Under the pieces are notes generated by a model. The model was not told the origin of the DNA, ran no database searches, and worked only from the letters and a program-made list of their open reading frames with translations. Both the position numbers and the translations under genes were made by a program. A stretch of 64,000 nucleotides of DNA, from NCBI RefSeq assembly GCF_013205055.1, contig NZ_JABMLF010000002.1, forward strand, positions 375,190 through 439,189, in the 5' to 3' direction. The stretch comes from Rathayibacter sp. VKM Ac-2856. GTDB taxonomy: Bacteria; Actinomycetota; Actinomycetes; Actinomycetales; Microbacteriaceae. The stretch's first letter is position 1; every line of letters begins with the position of its first letter. This document shows positions 44,195 to 51,990 of this stretch, piece after piece.

Positions 44195-46615
44195 TCAGGC
44201 CGTCTCGAGGAGCGGCTCCGGGTCGCGCAGCGCCGGCGCGAGACCGCGGCGGCGGCGCGCGGCGGCCAGCACGGTGACCGCCAGGGCGCCCAGCAGCCAG
44301 ATTGAGAGCACGAGCACCGCGTTCGCGACGCCGATGCTGCCGCCGGCGATGAGGGAGCGGAACGCCTCGACCGTGTAGGTCAGCGGCAGCACCCCGTGCA
44401 CGGCCTGGAAGAAGGCGGGCGCCGTCTCGATCGGGTACGTGCCGCCCGCGGAGGAGAGCTGGAGCACGATCAGCAGCAGCGCGAGGAAGCGGCCCGGCGC
44501 GTCGAGCAGGGCGATCAGCGCCTGGTTGATCGCGACGAAGGTCAGGCTCGTGAGCACCGCGATCCCGATCAGCGCCGGCAGCTGAGCCATCTCCACGCCG
44601 ACCCCGAAGCGGATCATCAGCGCGGCGAGGACGCCCTGCGCCACGGCCATCAGGGCACCCGGCAGGTAGCTGCGCAGCGCGATCACCCAGGCGGGCCGGC
44701 GGGCGGCGAGCAGCCGCTCGCTCAGCGGGGCGCTCATCAGGTAGAAGGCGAGCGCGCCGACCCAGAGCGCGAGCGCCATGAAGTAGGGCGCGAGGCCGGA
44801 GCCGTACTCCGGCACGCGGTTGAGGCGCTCGGCGTCGAGCGAGACGGGGGCCGCGGCGACGGCGCTGAGCGACTCCGCCTGGTCCGCCGTGTAGGACGGG
44901 ACGTCGGCGGCCCCGTCGGCGAGCTTCCCGCCGAGGGTCTCCGAGCCGCTGGCGAGGGAGTCGATCCCCGAGGACAGTGTCTCGGCGCCGGTCGCGGCGT
45001 CCGCCGAGCCCTGGGCGGCGGCGTCCGCACCGGTGGCGAGGGTGCCGCCGCCGGTCGCGAGCGCGGCGGTGCCCGAGGCGAGCGCGTCGGCCCCCGACGC
45101 GGCGGAGTCGAGCCCGGTGGTCAGCGGGCCGACGCTGCCGGCGAGAGTGCCGGTGCCGGCCGCGACCTGCGCGGCTCCGGAGTCGAGCGAGGCGGCGCCG
45201 GTCGCGAGGGACTGCGCGCCGGTCGCGAGCGTCTGTGCGCCACTGTCGGCGGAGGCCGCGCCAGTGGCGAGCGACTGCACGCCGGTCGTGAGATCGGCGG
45301 CTCCCGACGACACGGACGCCGCACCCGCCGCAAGGGCGGTGAGGCCGCTCGAGGAGTCGCCGACCAGCGCGGACGACCCGGCGGCGAGGGTCCGCGCGCC
45401 CTGGTCCGCGGCGGTCGCTCCGGTCGAGACTCCGGCCGCCCCCGACTCCAGCTGCGTGAGCTGCGCCAGGCGCTCGGCGTCGGTGAGGGTGCTCCAGCCC
45501 GCGATCAGCGACTGCAGGCCTGAGTCGACCGTCGCCGCACCGGTGGCGAGCGCCGGCGTGCTCGCGGCGAGCGCCGCCGAGCCGTCGCGCAGCGTCCCGG
45601 CCCCGGCGAGCGCCGCCGTCGCGCCGTCGGAGACGGAGGACGCGCCCTCGGCGAGGGTCTGCGCTCCGGTCGCCGCCGTCGCCGCGCCCGAGGAGAGCGC
45701 CGCGGTGCCGTCGGCGAGGCTGGCCGCTCCGGTCGCGAGATCGGCCGCTCCCCCGTCGAGGGTCTGCGCGCCCGAGGCGACCGACTGCGCGCCGCCGTTC
45801 AGCGTCGCCGCGGAGGACGGCAGCGCGGCCGTGCCGTCGGCGAGCTGCTGCAGACCGGCGGAGAGGGCGGCCGCTCCGTCCGCGGCCGAGTCGGCGCCGG
45901 TGCGGAGGGAGTCGGCGCCGGTGGCGAGCTGCGCCGTCCCGTCCCGCAGCCGCTCCAGGCCGACGACGAGCTCGTCCGAGCCGCTCGACGCGCTCGAGGC
46001 GCCGTCCGCGAGCTGGGCGGCTCCATCGGCGGCCTGCTCGAGGCTGTCGTGCACGTCGGTGAAGCCGACGTAGACGTTCTTCAGGTACTCCTCGCCGACC
46101 TGCTTCTCGAGGGTCTGCGTGACCGTGGTGCCGATCGTCGCGGCGATGTTGCCGACGATCAGGTTGGCGCCGTCGTTGGTCTCGATCGAGAGCCGGGCCG
46201 CGGTCGCCGCAGCCGGGTCGTCGCCGCCGACGGAGGCGACGTCGGCCGAGAAGCCGGCCGGCACGGTCAGCACGGCGTACACGGCGCCGGAGGCGAGCTC
46301 GCGCGCGGCCTCGTCGGCGTCGGTGAGCGTCCAGTCGAAGTTCGAGGTCGAGGTGCTCGAGGTGAGCTCGTCGGTCAGCGCCTCGCCGAGCGCCAGGGTC
46401 GAGCCGTCGGCCGCGGTCGCGCCGGTGTCCTCGTCGACGATCGCAGCGGGGACGGTGTCGAGGTGGTGGGTCGGATCGAGGTTCGCCGAGGTCAGCAGGC
46501 CCGCGTAGATCAGCGGGATGAGCGCGATCGCGGAGAAGACGACGACCAGGCGCGGGGAGACGGAGCGGAGGCGGCGCGGGAAGGGGAAGCGGCGACGGGG
46601 GGCGGTGGCGGGCAT
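44195..46615 (-). CDS. YhgE/Pip domain (ABC-2 permease-like) membrane protein
   Basis: This 806-residue protein has an N-terminal TM (residues about 25-45, then GLLTSANLDPTHHLD), an extracytoplasmic YhgE/Pip domain and a long region of heptad repeats of the type A-x-x-L-x-x-G (about residues 190-590). A C-terminal ABC-2-like block of about six TM helices includes LLIVLQLSSAGGTYPIETAPAFF and HGVLPLTYTVEAFR. This is the architecture of phage-infection-protein/YueB/EsaA relatives, linked to phage receptors, type VII secretion or envelope transport. The tetR-type gene lies seven bases upstream, with a palindromic operator in front, so the two are co-regulated. Confidence 0.87.
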   Translation of the reverse strand: MPATAPRRRFPFPRRLRSVSPRLVVVFSAIALIPLIYAGLLTSANLDPTHHLDTVPAAIVDEDTGATAADGSTLALGEALTDELTSSTSTSNFDWTLTDADEAARELASGAVYAVLTVPAGFSADVASVGGDDPAAATAARLSIETNDGANLIVGNIAATIGTTVTQTLEKQVGEEYLKNVYVGFTDVHDSLEQAADGAAQLADGASSASSGSDELVVGLERLRDGTAQLATGADSLRTGADSAADGAAALSAGLQQLADGTAALPSSAATLNGGAQSVASGAQTLDGGAADLATGAASLADGTAALSSGAATAATGAQTLAEGASSVSDGATAALAGAGTLRDGSAALAASTPALATGAATVDSGLQSLIAGWSTLTDAERLAQLTQLESGAAGVSTGATAADQGARTLAAGSSALVGDSSSGLTALAAGAASVSSGAADLTTGVQSLATGAASADSGAQTLATGAQSLATGAASLDSGAAQVAAGTGTLAGSVGPLTTGLDSAASGADALASGTAALATGGGTLATGADAAAQGSADAATGAETLSSGIDSLASGSETLGGKLADGAADVPSYTADQAESLSAVAAAPVSLDAERLNRVPEYGSGLAPYFMALALWVGALAFYLMSAPLSERLLAARRPAWVIALRSYLPGALMAVAQGVLAALMIRFGVGVEMAQLPALIGIAVLTSLTFVAINQALIALLDAPGRFLALLLIVLQLSSAGGTYPIETAPAFFQAVHGVLPLTYTVEAFRSLIAGGSIGVANAVLVLSIWLLGALAVTVLAAARRRRGLAPALRDPEPLLETA

Positions 46616-46622
46616 GGTCCTT

Positions 46623-47225
46623 CTACTTCGAGGAGTCGGTGGCGAGTGCGGTGAGCCGCGGCGTCGCGACTCCGGTGACGAGGAGCTCGGCGATCTCGGC
46701 CGAGGCGGAGGAGACGGAGCGGCGGTCGTCGCCGTCGAGGAGCCAGCCGACGACGAGCCAGACGGTGCCGGCGCTGAGGAAGACGGCGAAGCGCTCGACG
46801 CGGGCGTGGTCGCCCGGCTCCTGGGCGGCCAGGGGCGAGAAGGTGAGCAGCCGCTGGGCGAGGAAGGCGACGACGGACTCCTGCACGGAGCGGGCCGTCC
46901 CTCCGCTGAGCGCGCGGCGGTAGAAGTCGGGGTGCTCGAGGAGACCGGAGAGCAGGCCGTGGACGATGCGGGGCACGGCGGTCTCCCAGACGTCCAGCGG
47001 CGAGGGCGGCACGACGTCGGCGAAGAGGGCGTGCATGCGCTCCAGCGCGGCGGCCTCGAGCAGCGAGGGCACGTCGCCGAAGTGCTGGTAGAAGGTCGGC
47101 CGGCTGACGCGGGCGGCGGCGCAGAGATCGGTGATCGACGGCTGCTCGTCCCCCGGGTGGTCGAGGGCGGCCGTCATCGCGGCGATCAGCTGCTCTCGCG
47201 AGCGGGCGAGTCGTGGGTCGGTCAC
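46623..47225 (-). CDS. TetR/AcrR family transcriptional regulator
   Basis: This 200-residue protein has an N-terminal TetR HTH (SITDLCAAARVSRPTFYQHFGDVPSLL, residues about 30-56) and a helical ligand domain. GTG at 47225 has an ideal AAAGGAGG ribosome-binding site. It lies directly upstream of the YhgE/Pip gene. A 33-bp palindrome immediately before its ribosome-binding site is the obvious autoregulatory operator. It likely represses the two-gene unit and is released by an unknown membrane-active ligand. Confidence 0.92.
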   Translation of the reverse strand: MTDPRLARSREQLIAAMTAALDHPGDEQPSITDLCAAARVSRPTFYQHFGDVPSLLEAAALERMHALFADVVPPSPLDVWETAVPRIVHGLLSGLLEHPDFYRRALSGGTARSVQESVVAFLAQRLLTFSPLAAQEPGDHARVERFAVFLSAGTVWLVVGWLLDGDDRRSVSSASAEIAELLVTGVATPRLTALATDSSK

Positions 47226-47234
47226 GGTGCCTCC

Positions 47235-47267
47235 TTTACGTTTGTAAGTAAAGCTTACATCCGTAAA
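47235..47267. promoter_or_regulatory. 33-bp palindromic TetR operator and promoter
   Basis: TTTACG-N3-GTAAG-N5-CTTAC-N3-CGTAAA, every listed arm base symmetric around 47251. On the minus strand it overlaps a TAAGCT -10 with TTGCCG 18 bp upstream. It ends about nine bases before the regulator's GTG start codon. Confidence 0.75.
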
Positions 47268-47322
47268 GAAGCTGTCGGCAATCCCTTGCAGATCGAGCAG
47301 CTGTGCGCGCCGCCGCCCGCAC

Positions 47323-47525
47323 CATGCTGATCGACAAGCCGCGCGCGGCGCGGCCCCGGAGCATGCTGATCGAGTAGCCGCGCGCAGCGCGGCGTATCGA
47401 GATCCACCGTCGCCGGCCGTCGGGCGCGACGTCCCTCACCTCGGACAGCGTGAGGTCTCGATACGCCCCTGCGGGGCTACTCGACCAGCAGAAGGGTGCC
47501 CCTGCGGGGCTGCGCGACCAGCAGG
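47323..47525. repeat. REP-like cluster: reverse and forward full copies with flanking half-copies
   Basis: Reverse half-copy 47323-47353, reverse full copy 47362-47402, forward full copy 47456-47490, and a forward half-copy 47496-47525. The full copies face outward around a GATCCACCGTC flank. This fills most of the gap between the tetR-type and DAG kinase genes; nothing else is seen there. Confidence 0.85.
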
Positions 47526-47541
47526 AGGGCGCCGCGTCCCG

Positions 47542-48540
47542 TCAGGAGGCGGGCGGCTCCTCCGCGAGGAGGGTCGCGATCTCGGTGGTGTCGACGACGA
47601 GGGAGTCGTGCGGGGTGAGGCCCGGGCTCTTCGGGGTCGGCACCGGCAGCCGCATCAGCAGCGCGCCCGGATCGACTCCGAAGCGGCCGCTCGTGGTGCG
47701 GCCGATCGGGTCGCCGTCGAGCTCGGCGAGCACCGGCTGATCGAGCGTGAAGGAGAACTCGCGCCCGGGCCACTGGTGCAGCGACGCGAGGCCGTTGCGG
47801 TTGCCCGTCGCGACGTCGAGGGCGAGGCCGAAGCGGCGGCGCAGGAGCACCAGCTCGAGGTCACCGTCGTCCAGCACCGCTCCGGCGGCGAGCTCGATGT
47901 TCGCCACGACCGAGCTGCAGTTGCAGGCCAGCACCATCAGGGTGCGCGTCGGCGGCTCGGGGCGGCCGTCGATCGTCAGCGTCACCTCGAAGCCCGCCTT
48001 GAACATCACCTCGGCGCCGGCCGCCACGTAGGCGCCCCAGCCCACGCGCTTCTTCAGCTCGTCGTCGGTCTTGTCCATGATCTCGGCGTCCAGGCCCACG
48101 CCGCCCATCACCATGAAGACGCGCTCCTCGCCGTCGTCGAAGGCGGCCGTGCCCACGTCGATCGCCCGGTCCTGCCCCAGCAGCGCGATCTCGACCGCGT
48201 CGGCCAGCGAGCCGAGCGGGATGCCGAGGTTGCGGGCGAGCAGGTTGCCCGTGCCGCTGGGCAGGAGCCCGTAGGGCACCGCAGTGCCGCGCAGCACCGA
48301 GGCGACCGCGCGCACGGTGCCGTCGCCGCCCATCGCGCAGACGACGTCGGCGCCCGACTCCAGCGCGGCGCGCGCGGCCCCGGCGCCCGAGTCGTCGACG
48401 CTCGTCTCGAACCAGAGCGGCTCGCTCCAGCCCGCGCGGCGGGCGACCGTGGCCACCACGTCCTGCGCCGCTCCGACGTCGTCGAACTTGCTCGGATTGA
48501 TGACGACGGCGACCACGGGGCTGTCGGAAGGAGCTCTCAC
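47542..48540 (-). CDS. Diacylglycerol/lipid kinase family protein
   Basis: This 332-residue DAGKc-type kinase starts PVVAVVINPSKFDD. The nucleotide motif is VCAMGGDGTVRAVA near residue 90, then LLPSGTGNLLARNLGIP, the GVGLDAEIM segment and a beta-sandwich C-terminus ending LELVLLRR. It phosphorylates diacylglycerol, a sphingoid base or another lipid at the membrane. GTG at 48540 is four bases after the GH76 stop, so it is co-transcribed with hpt and the GH76 gene. In actinobacteria such kinases can belong to glycolipid or lipoglycan metabolism; the substrate is not determined. Confidence 0.88.
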   Translation of the reverse strand: MRAPSDSPVVAVVINPSKFDDVGAAQDVVATVARRAGWSEPLWFETSVDDSGAGAARAALESGADVVCAMGGDGTVRAVASVLRGTAVPYGLLPSGTGNLLARNLGIPLGSLADAVEIALLGQDRAIDVGTAAFDDGEERVFMVMGGVGLDAEIMDKTDDELKKRVGWGAYVAAGAEVMFKAGFEVTLTIDGRPEPPTRTLMVLACNCSSVVANIELAAGAVLDDGDLELVLLRRRFGLALDVATGNRNGLASLHQWPGREFSFTLDQPVLAELDGDPIGRTTSGRFGVDPGALLMRLPVPTPKSPGLTPHDSLVVDTTEIATLLAEEPPAS

Positions 48541-48544
48541 GGTC

Positions 48545-49612
48545 TCAGTCTGCTGTGCCCGCCGAGGCGTCCGGCACCGTGCGCCGCTCCAGGGTCGCCG
48601 CGGCCTCCGTCGCCAGGACCGCGCCGAGCTCGGCCGAGAGGGTCGCGGGCAGGGTCGGCGGGGCGTCCCAGCGCGGTCCGGCGAGCAGCACTCCCCCGCG
48701 CTCGCTCGAGCGCCACAGGGCGTCGACGCTGCCGGTGACGAAGGCGCGGATCCGCGCGGCGGAGCCGGCGTCGACCCCCTCCGCGGTCGCCAGGTCGACG
48801 AGGTGCCGGTAGGCGATGCCGCCGAAGAGGGCGCCGTCGCCCGCTCCCTGGTCGACGAGGACGCCCTCGGGGGCGAGGCGCGCGATCAGGTCGTCGGCGG
48901 TGAGCGACGCGTGCGCGAGCAGCCGCGCGTCCGGGCGGAGCCGGTGCAGGGCGAGCGCCGCTCCGATGTAGACGCCGTGGTTGTAGCTGAACGCCCAGTC
49001 GTCGCGGGCCGAGCCGCCCTCGCGGCCTATGCCGTCGGCGACGAAGCCGGTGTCGTCGTCGCGCAGCCGCACGTGCAGCCAGTCGAGGGCGGCGCGCGAC
49101 AGCTCCTCGCGGCCGTCGGGGCGCAGCCGCTCCAGCCGTGCACCGAGGATCGCGAACGGTCCGTTCGACGGCGCGTTCTTGTAGTCGAGCTGGCGGCGGC
49201 GCCAGGCGAGGCTCGCGCCGTGCCGGAGGTTCCAGCCGCGCTGGACGGCGAAGCGCCAGAGCCGGTCGGCGCGGTCGAGCCAGCGCCCCTCCCCCGTCGC
49301 CTCGCCCAGCCGCGCGAGCGCGCCGCCGAGCCACATCATGTCGTCGAAGTAGCCGTTGACCAGGCGGCCGCCGTTGCGGATCCGGATCGCGCGGTGGATC
49401 CGCTCGGCGCGCTCCAGGTGCGCGGCGTCCCCGGTCCGCTCGAACGCGTCGACCGCGGCGTCGATCGCGTGCGCCAGCCACCAGTAGTGGAAGGCGAGGT
49501 CCGCGCGCAGCGACGTCGGGTAGGTCACGTGGTAGCCGAGGACCGGCACCGCGAAGAGCCGCTCGAGGCTCGACTGCGCGATGTCCGCGCGGGCCTGCGC
49601 GTCGCCCGGCAC
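48545..49612 (-). CDS. Glycoside hydrolase family 76-like protein
   Basis: This 355-residue protein is an (alpha/alpha)6-barrel with repeated helix pairs and the GH76-type paired Asp in NGYFDDMMWLGGAL (D90-D91), WRRRQLDYKNAPSNGPFAILGARL and FSYNHGVYIGAAL. GH76 enzymes cleave alpha-1,6-mannan. There is no signal peptide or TM helix, so it should act in the cytoplasm, unusual for a mannanase. GTG 49612, seven bases after the hpt stop, is taken as start; an ATG at 49681 inside hpt is possible but would overlap by 62 bp. It is followed by the lipid kinase gene after four bases, hinting at mannosyl-glycolipid turnover. Confidence 0.72.
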   Translation of the reverse strand: MPGDAQARADIAQSSLERLFAVPVLGYHVTYPTSLRADLAFHYWWLAHAIDAAVDAFERTGDAAHLERAERIHRAIRIRNGGRLVNGYFDDMMWLGGALARLGEATGEGRWLDRADRLWRFAVQRGWNLRHGASLAWRRRQLDYKNAPSNGPFAILGARLERLRPDGREELSRAALDWLHVRLRDDDTGFVADGIGREGGSARDDWAFSYNHGVYIGAALALHRLRPDARLLAHASLTADDLIARLAPEGVLVDQGAGDGALFGGIAYRHLVDLATAEGVDAGSAARIRAFVTGSVDALWRSSERGGVLLAGPRWDAPPTLPATLSAELGAVLATEAAATLERRTVPDASAGTAD

Positions 49613-49619
49613 CGGTCGG

Positions 49620-50171
49620 CTACTCGTAGACGTGGGGAGCGAGGATCGCGACATCGCGGAGGTTGCGGTAGCGCTCGGCATAGTCGAGGCCGTAGCCGAT
49701 CACGAAGTCGTTCGGGATGTCGAAGCCCACGTAGGCCACATCGACCTCGACCTTGGCCGCGCGGGGCTTGCGGAAGAGCGCGCAGATCTCGACCGACTCG
49801 GCGCCGCGGCTGCGCAGGTTGCCCTGCAGCCAGGAGAGCGTGAGGCCGGAGTCGATGATGTCCTCGACGATCAGCACCTTGCGGTCGGTGATGTCGGTGT
49901 CGAGGTCCTTGAGGATCCGCACCACGCCGGAGGACTTGGTGCTGCTGCCGTACGAGGAGACGGCCATCCAGTCCATCACGATGTCGAGCTTGAGCTCGCG
50001 GGCGAGGTCCGCCATCACCATCACGGCGCCGCGGAGCACCCCGACGATGAGCAGGTTCTCGCCGGCGTAGTCGCGCTCGATGGCGCGGGCCAGATCGCGG
50101 ATCCGCTCGTGGATCTCGGCCTCCGTGAAGAGGACCTCGGTGATGTCGTCGGCGATGTCGGCTGCTTCCAC
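49620..50171 (-). CDS. hpt: Hypoxanthine phosphoribosyltransferase
   Basis: This 183-residue type I PRTase has the PRPP-binding motif VLIVEDIIDSGLTL (residues about 100-113), the SSYGSSTKSSG flexible loop, the purine-specific DFVIGYGLDYAERYRNL, and LIVGVLRGAV. It salvages hypoxanthine/guanine to IMP/GMP. GTG at 50171 follows tilS by about 120 bp, a gap occupied by a 24-bp perfect inverted repeat. tilS-hpt-ftsH is the conserved order; here ftsH has been separated from hpt by the GH76, lipid kinase, tetR-type and YhgE genes. Confidence 0.95.
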   Translation of the reverse strand: MEAADIADDITEVLFTEAEIHERIRDLARAIERDYAGENLLIVGVLRGAVMVMADLARELKLDIVMDWMAVSSYGSSTKSSGVVRILKDLDTDITDRKVLIVEDIIDSGLTLSWLQGNLRSRGAESVEICALFRKPRAAKVEVDVAYVGFDIPNDFVIGYGLDYAERYRNLRDVAILAPHVYE

Positions 50172-50220
50172 CCGGCCACTCTACGCACCCGCCACCGCGC
50201 CTGCTCCCCCTCCGCGAGCT

Positions 50221-50283
50221 CCGCGAGATGCCACTTGTGCACGCCTTTCACGGCGTGTCGCGTGCACAAGTGGCATCTCGCGG
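50221..50283. repeat. 24-bp perfect inverted repeat between tilS and hpt
   Basis: Left arm 50221-50244 and right arm 50260-50283 are exact reverse complements over 24 bases (core GAGATGCCACTTGTGCACGC), with a 15-nt loop. It is less GC-rich than its surroundings and has no T-run on either side. It lies just beyond the tilS stop and could terminate, process or stabilise the tilS-hpt transcript, or be a mobile miniature repeat. Confidence 0.85.
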
Positions 50284-50292
50284 CGGGGGGGG

Positions 50293-51282
50293 TCAGCGCG
50301 GGGCGAAGGTGAGGGTGGTGGCATGGCGGGTGGCGTGGACGCCCGGGAGGTCGACGCCCTTCTGGCCGTGCCAGTCGGTGACGAGCGCGGCGACGGCCAG
50401 GGTCTGGGTGCGGGAGAGGGCGACGCCGAACTCGTTCTGCACGACGAGGCGGATGATCCGCTGGCGCAGCGCCGGCGGATCGGCGGCCAGGCCCCGCGCG
50501 TCGACCGTGACGTGGCCCTCGTCGTTCTGCCCGACGAGCTCGAGCGCCCAGTCGAGCGCCATCGCGTCGAGGGCGTCGCCGTCCTCGCGGAGCTGATCGG
50601 CGGTGCGGGCGAGCGCCTCGGCGACCCCCGGGCCGAGCTCGTCCTCGAGCACCGGCAGCACGGTGGCGCGCACGCGGACGCGGGTGTAGCGCGGATCGTC
50701 GTTGTGCGGGTCGTCCCACGGCTCGAGCCCGGCGTCGGCGCAGGCCGCGCGGGTGCTCGCGCGCCGGATCCCGAGCAGGGGGCGCCGGAGCACCCCGCTC
50801 ACCGCCGCCATGCCGTGCAGACTCGCCGCGCCCGCCCCGCGCGCGAGGCCGAGGAGCACGGTCTCGGCCTGGTCGTCGAGGGTGTGCGCGAGCAGGACCG
50901 CCGCCGCGCCGGTCGCCTCGACCGCGTCGTCGAAGGCGCGGTAGCGCGCGGTGCGCGCCGCCGCCTCCGGACCCTCGCCGCCGGGCAGCACCGACACGAT
51001 CTCGATCAGGACCGGCGCGAGGCCGAGCGCGTGCGCCTGCCCCGCCGCCTGCCGCGCGACGTCCGCCGATCCGTCCTGGAGACCGTGGTCGACGACGATC
51101 GCGCCCGCGCGACGACCGCCGCGCTCGGCCTCGAACGCGACCGCCGCGGCGAGGGCCAGGGAGTCGGCTCCGCCGCTCAGCGCGACGAGCACCAGGGCCC
51201 CCGGATCGAGCTCGTCCAGGCTCGCGCGCACCGCGCGCCGGATGTCGGCGACGGCGGGAGTCAGGCGGGGGCGATCGGGCAC
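50293..51282 (-). CDS. tilS: tRNA(Ile)-lysidine synthetase
   Basis: This 329-residue PP-loop ATPase has ALSGGADSLALAAAV (residues about 33-47), VVDHGLQ, LLAHTLDDQAETVLLGLARGAG and RPLLGIRR. It converts C34 of tRNA-Ile(CAU) to lysidine so that it reads AUA. GTG at 51282 gives the family N-terminus and lies close behind a TAACGT -10-like element with no Shine-Dalgarno, so it may be leaderless. It diverges from ppa. Confidence 0.93.
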   Translation of the reverse strand: MPDRPRLTPAVADIRRAVRASLDELDPGALVLVALSGGADSLALAAAVAFEAERGGRRAGAIVVDHGLQDGSADVARQAAGQAHALGLAPVLIEIVSVLPGGEGPEAAARTARYRAFDDAVEATGAAAVLLAHTLDDQAETVLLGLARGAGAASLHGMAAVSGVLRRPLLGIRRASTRAACADAGLEPWDDPHNDDPRYTRVRVRATVLPVLEDELGPGVAEALARTADQLREDGDALDAMALDWALELVGQNDEGHVTVDARGLAADPPALRQRIIRLVVQNEFGVALSRTQTLAVAALVTDWHGQKGVDLPGVHATRHATTLTFAPR

Positions 51283-51399
51283 ATCAAGTAACGTTAGGCC
51301 AGCGATCCGGCCTGCGAGCGCGCGCGTCCGCACGCGATTCCCCGGCCGGTCCGATCCGCCGATGCGCCGCCCGCGGCGCCACCGACTCAAGGAGCGAAC

Positions 51400-51891
51400 A
51401 TGGCCGCATACGACGTCGTCGTAGAGATCCCCAAGGGCAGCCGCAACAAGTACGAGGTCGACCACGAGACCGGTCGCGTCTACCTCGACCGCGTGCTCTT
51501 CACCTCCTTCGTCTACCCGACGGACTACGGCTACTTCGAGAACACCCTCGGCCTCGACGGCGACCCCGTCGACGCGCTGGTGCTGCTCGAGTACCCCGTC
51601 TTCCCGGGCGTGGGCGTCTCCGTCCGCCCGGTGGGCGTGCTCAACATGAGCGACGAGGCCGGCTCCGACGCCAAGGTGATCGTGGTCCCCGCGAAGGACC
51701 CGCGCTGGCAGCACATCCAGGACATCTCCGACGTCCCGGAGCAGACCAAGAACGAGATCAAGCACTTCTTCGAGCGCTACAAGGACCTCGAGCCCAACAA
51801 GTGGGTCAAGGTCGAGGCCTGGGGCGACGCCGCCGAGGCCGAGCAGATCGTCCAGGACGGCATCAAGAAGCTGGCCGAAGAGGGTCACTGA
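51400..51891 (+). CDS. ppa: Inorganic pyrophosphatase
   Basis: This 163-residue soluble family I PPase starts [18 protein letters not shown] and has the signature [10 protein letters not shown] (residues about 53-62) with its metal-binding Asp residues, and [13 protein letters not shown]. It hydrolyses pyrophosphate and pulls biosynthetic reactions forward. AAGGAG precedes the ATG. It is monocistronic and ends in a strong bidirectional hairpin shared with the NlpC/P60 gene. Confidence 0.97.
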   Translation: MAAYDVVVEIPKGSRNKYEVDHETGRVYLDRVLFTSFVYPTDYGYFENTLGLDGDPVDALVLLEYPVFPGVGVSVRPVGVLNMSDEAGSDAKVIVVPAKDPRWQHIQDISDVPEQTKNEIKHFFERYKDLEPNKWVKVEAWGDAAEAEQIVQDGIKKLAEEGH

Positions 51892-51906
51892 CCCCTCGGC
51901 TCCGCG

Positions 51907-51975
51907 AACGACGGAACCCGCCTCCTCGAGTCGACCGGCTGCTGCCGGCGCCTCGCGGGGGCGGGTTCCGTCGTT
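51907..51975. terminator. Bidirectional terminator between ppa and the NlpC/P60 gene
   Basis: Perfect 16-bp stem AACGACGGAACCCGCC (51907-51922) / GGCGGGTTCCGTCGTT (51960-51975). The 37-nt loop contains an inner CCGGC/GCCGG stem. Same AACGACGGAACCC arm as the hairpin at 8632. Confidence 0.75.
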
Positions 51976-51990
51976 GCGGGCGGTGCTGAG

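Noticed and set aside
44930-46050. Tandem DNA repeats in the YhgE gene
   Set aside because: They encode the heptad A-x-x-L-x-x-G repeats typical of this protein family; no separate element.
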